This document shows, one piece after another, positions 63,626 to 64,000 of a stretch of 64,000 nucleotides of DNA. This DNA comes from Stictocephala bisonia (taxonomy: Eukaryota > Arthropoda > Insecta > Hemiptera > Membracidae): positions 1,659,498-1,723,497 of the forward strand of contig JAQJVL010000153.1 of assembly GCA_035578905.1 (NCBI GenBank), written 5' to 3'. A model generated the notes under the pieces. It saw only the letters and a list, made by a program, of their open reading frames with translations. It did no database searches and had not been told where the DNA came from. Positions within the stretch are counted from its first letter, which is position 1; each line of letters begins with the position of its first letter. The translations under genes were made by a program, and so were the position numbers.

Positions 63626-64000
63626 TAGGGATGGGCGATATTTACGTACCGGTGACTTTGTCACTGGTATTTGCTTGTCACCGATAGTCACTGGTACAGA
63701 AAGTGAGAAATACCAGTGACAGGAATTCAGTACAGCTTGCACTGCTACAAGTGGATATCGAATGAACTACGCTACTGTGAATCGCGCATGCGCACGGCGC
63801 ACAGTACGAATAGCCAAGCAAAGCAATACCGAACAGTTGCTATGACAACAAGATGCGCTGTTGTCTCTGCGCAGCCTGCAGTGGGTGAGGGAACGAATGA
63901 CAACAACCTGTTTTCGCGCCATCTATTTTGTGCTGCTATCCGTCTCTCCCTCCACACCCGTCCAATAAATCAGTCAGTGTACGGATGTGTTTAGATTGTT
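63626..64000. mobile_element. hAT-like element left end, cut by the window edge
   Basis: TAGGGATGGGCGATATTTAC start as in the other TAGGGATGGG elements here, then inverted CACCGGTGAC/GTCACTGGT motifs. A GC-rich part at 63.78-63.95 kb carries CGCGCATGCGCAC and GTTGCTATGACAAC. The right end is outside the window. Confidence 0.55.

Overview
The window is an AT-rich, repeat-laden piece of an animal nuclear genome. It is almost certainly from an insect. A hemipteran is a guess, based on the mix of Helitrons, hAT, mariner and piggyBac derivatives and CR1/Jockey-like LINEs. There are no operons, rRNAs, functional tRNAs or prokaryotic features. Host coding sequence is sparse, and most of the 64 kb is transposable elements, many of them nested.

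Host genes. (1) A complete five-exon RAD51D (Rad51 paralog, homologous recombination) runs on the + strand from 6151 to 37875. The exons join in phase to 325 codons plus stop, close to the usual RAD51D length. Intron 2 is about 21.6 kb and is filled with transposons. (2) Inside intron 2, on the - strand (19159-20289), lies an intact, intronless class I fructose-bisphosphate aldolase with all catalytic residues present, probably a retrogene. (3) A terminal coding exon of an unrecognised gene lies on the - strand at 47847-47984, tail to tail with RAD51D.

Layout. 1-3.7 kb: a - strand non-LTR retrotransposon whose ORF1 carries a Ulp1/C48 protease domain and an SGNH esterase, followed by an AP-endonuclease. 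4-6.1 kb: upstream region of RAD51D. 6.1-8.7 kb: RAD51D exons 1-2 with two non-autonomous DNA transposons in intron 1. 9.1-12.6 kb: a hAT element with perfect 8-bp target duplications. 12.8-15.7 kb: two piggyBac-like non-autonomous elements. 15.8-18.2 kb: a LINE whose ORF1 begins with a PWWP domain. 19-20.3 kb: the aldolase. 20.5-26.55 kb: three contiguous Helitrons. 27.2-28.7 kb: LINE remnant. 29.1-31.4 kb: a noisy tandem duplicate followed by the true RAD51D exon 3 block. 31.4-37.5 kb: LINE scraps, a minisatellite, a Helitron with a hAT inside it, a deleted mariner, and exons 4-5. 39-42.8 kb: two LINE remnants. 44.8-46.4 kb: a 61-bp tandem repeat array. 47.8-50 kb: the orphan terminal exon and two LINE remnants. 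50.9-57 kb: a hAT derivative, then a DNA element (CAGGGTGTCTAC ends) that hosts a complete mariner-like transposon. 57.3-59.3 kb: two fold-back elements. 59.55-61.46 kb: a DD82E (Sailor-type) transposon with a long open transposase. 62-63 kb: LINE remnant. 63.5-64 kb: ends of two DNA elements cut by the window edge.

The genes do not form a pathway. The biologically notable items are the modular ORF1 proteins of two LINEs (protease plus esterase; PWWP plus esterase-like), the DD82E transposon, the nested aldolase, and the likely assembly artefact around RAD51D exon 3.
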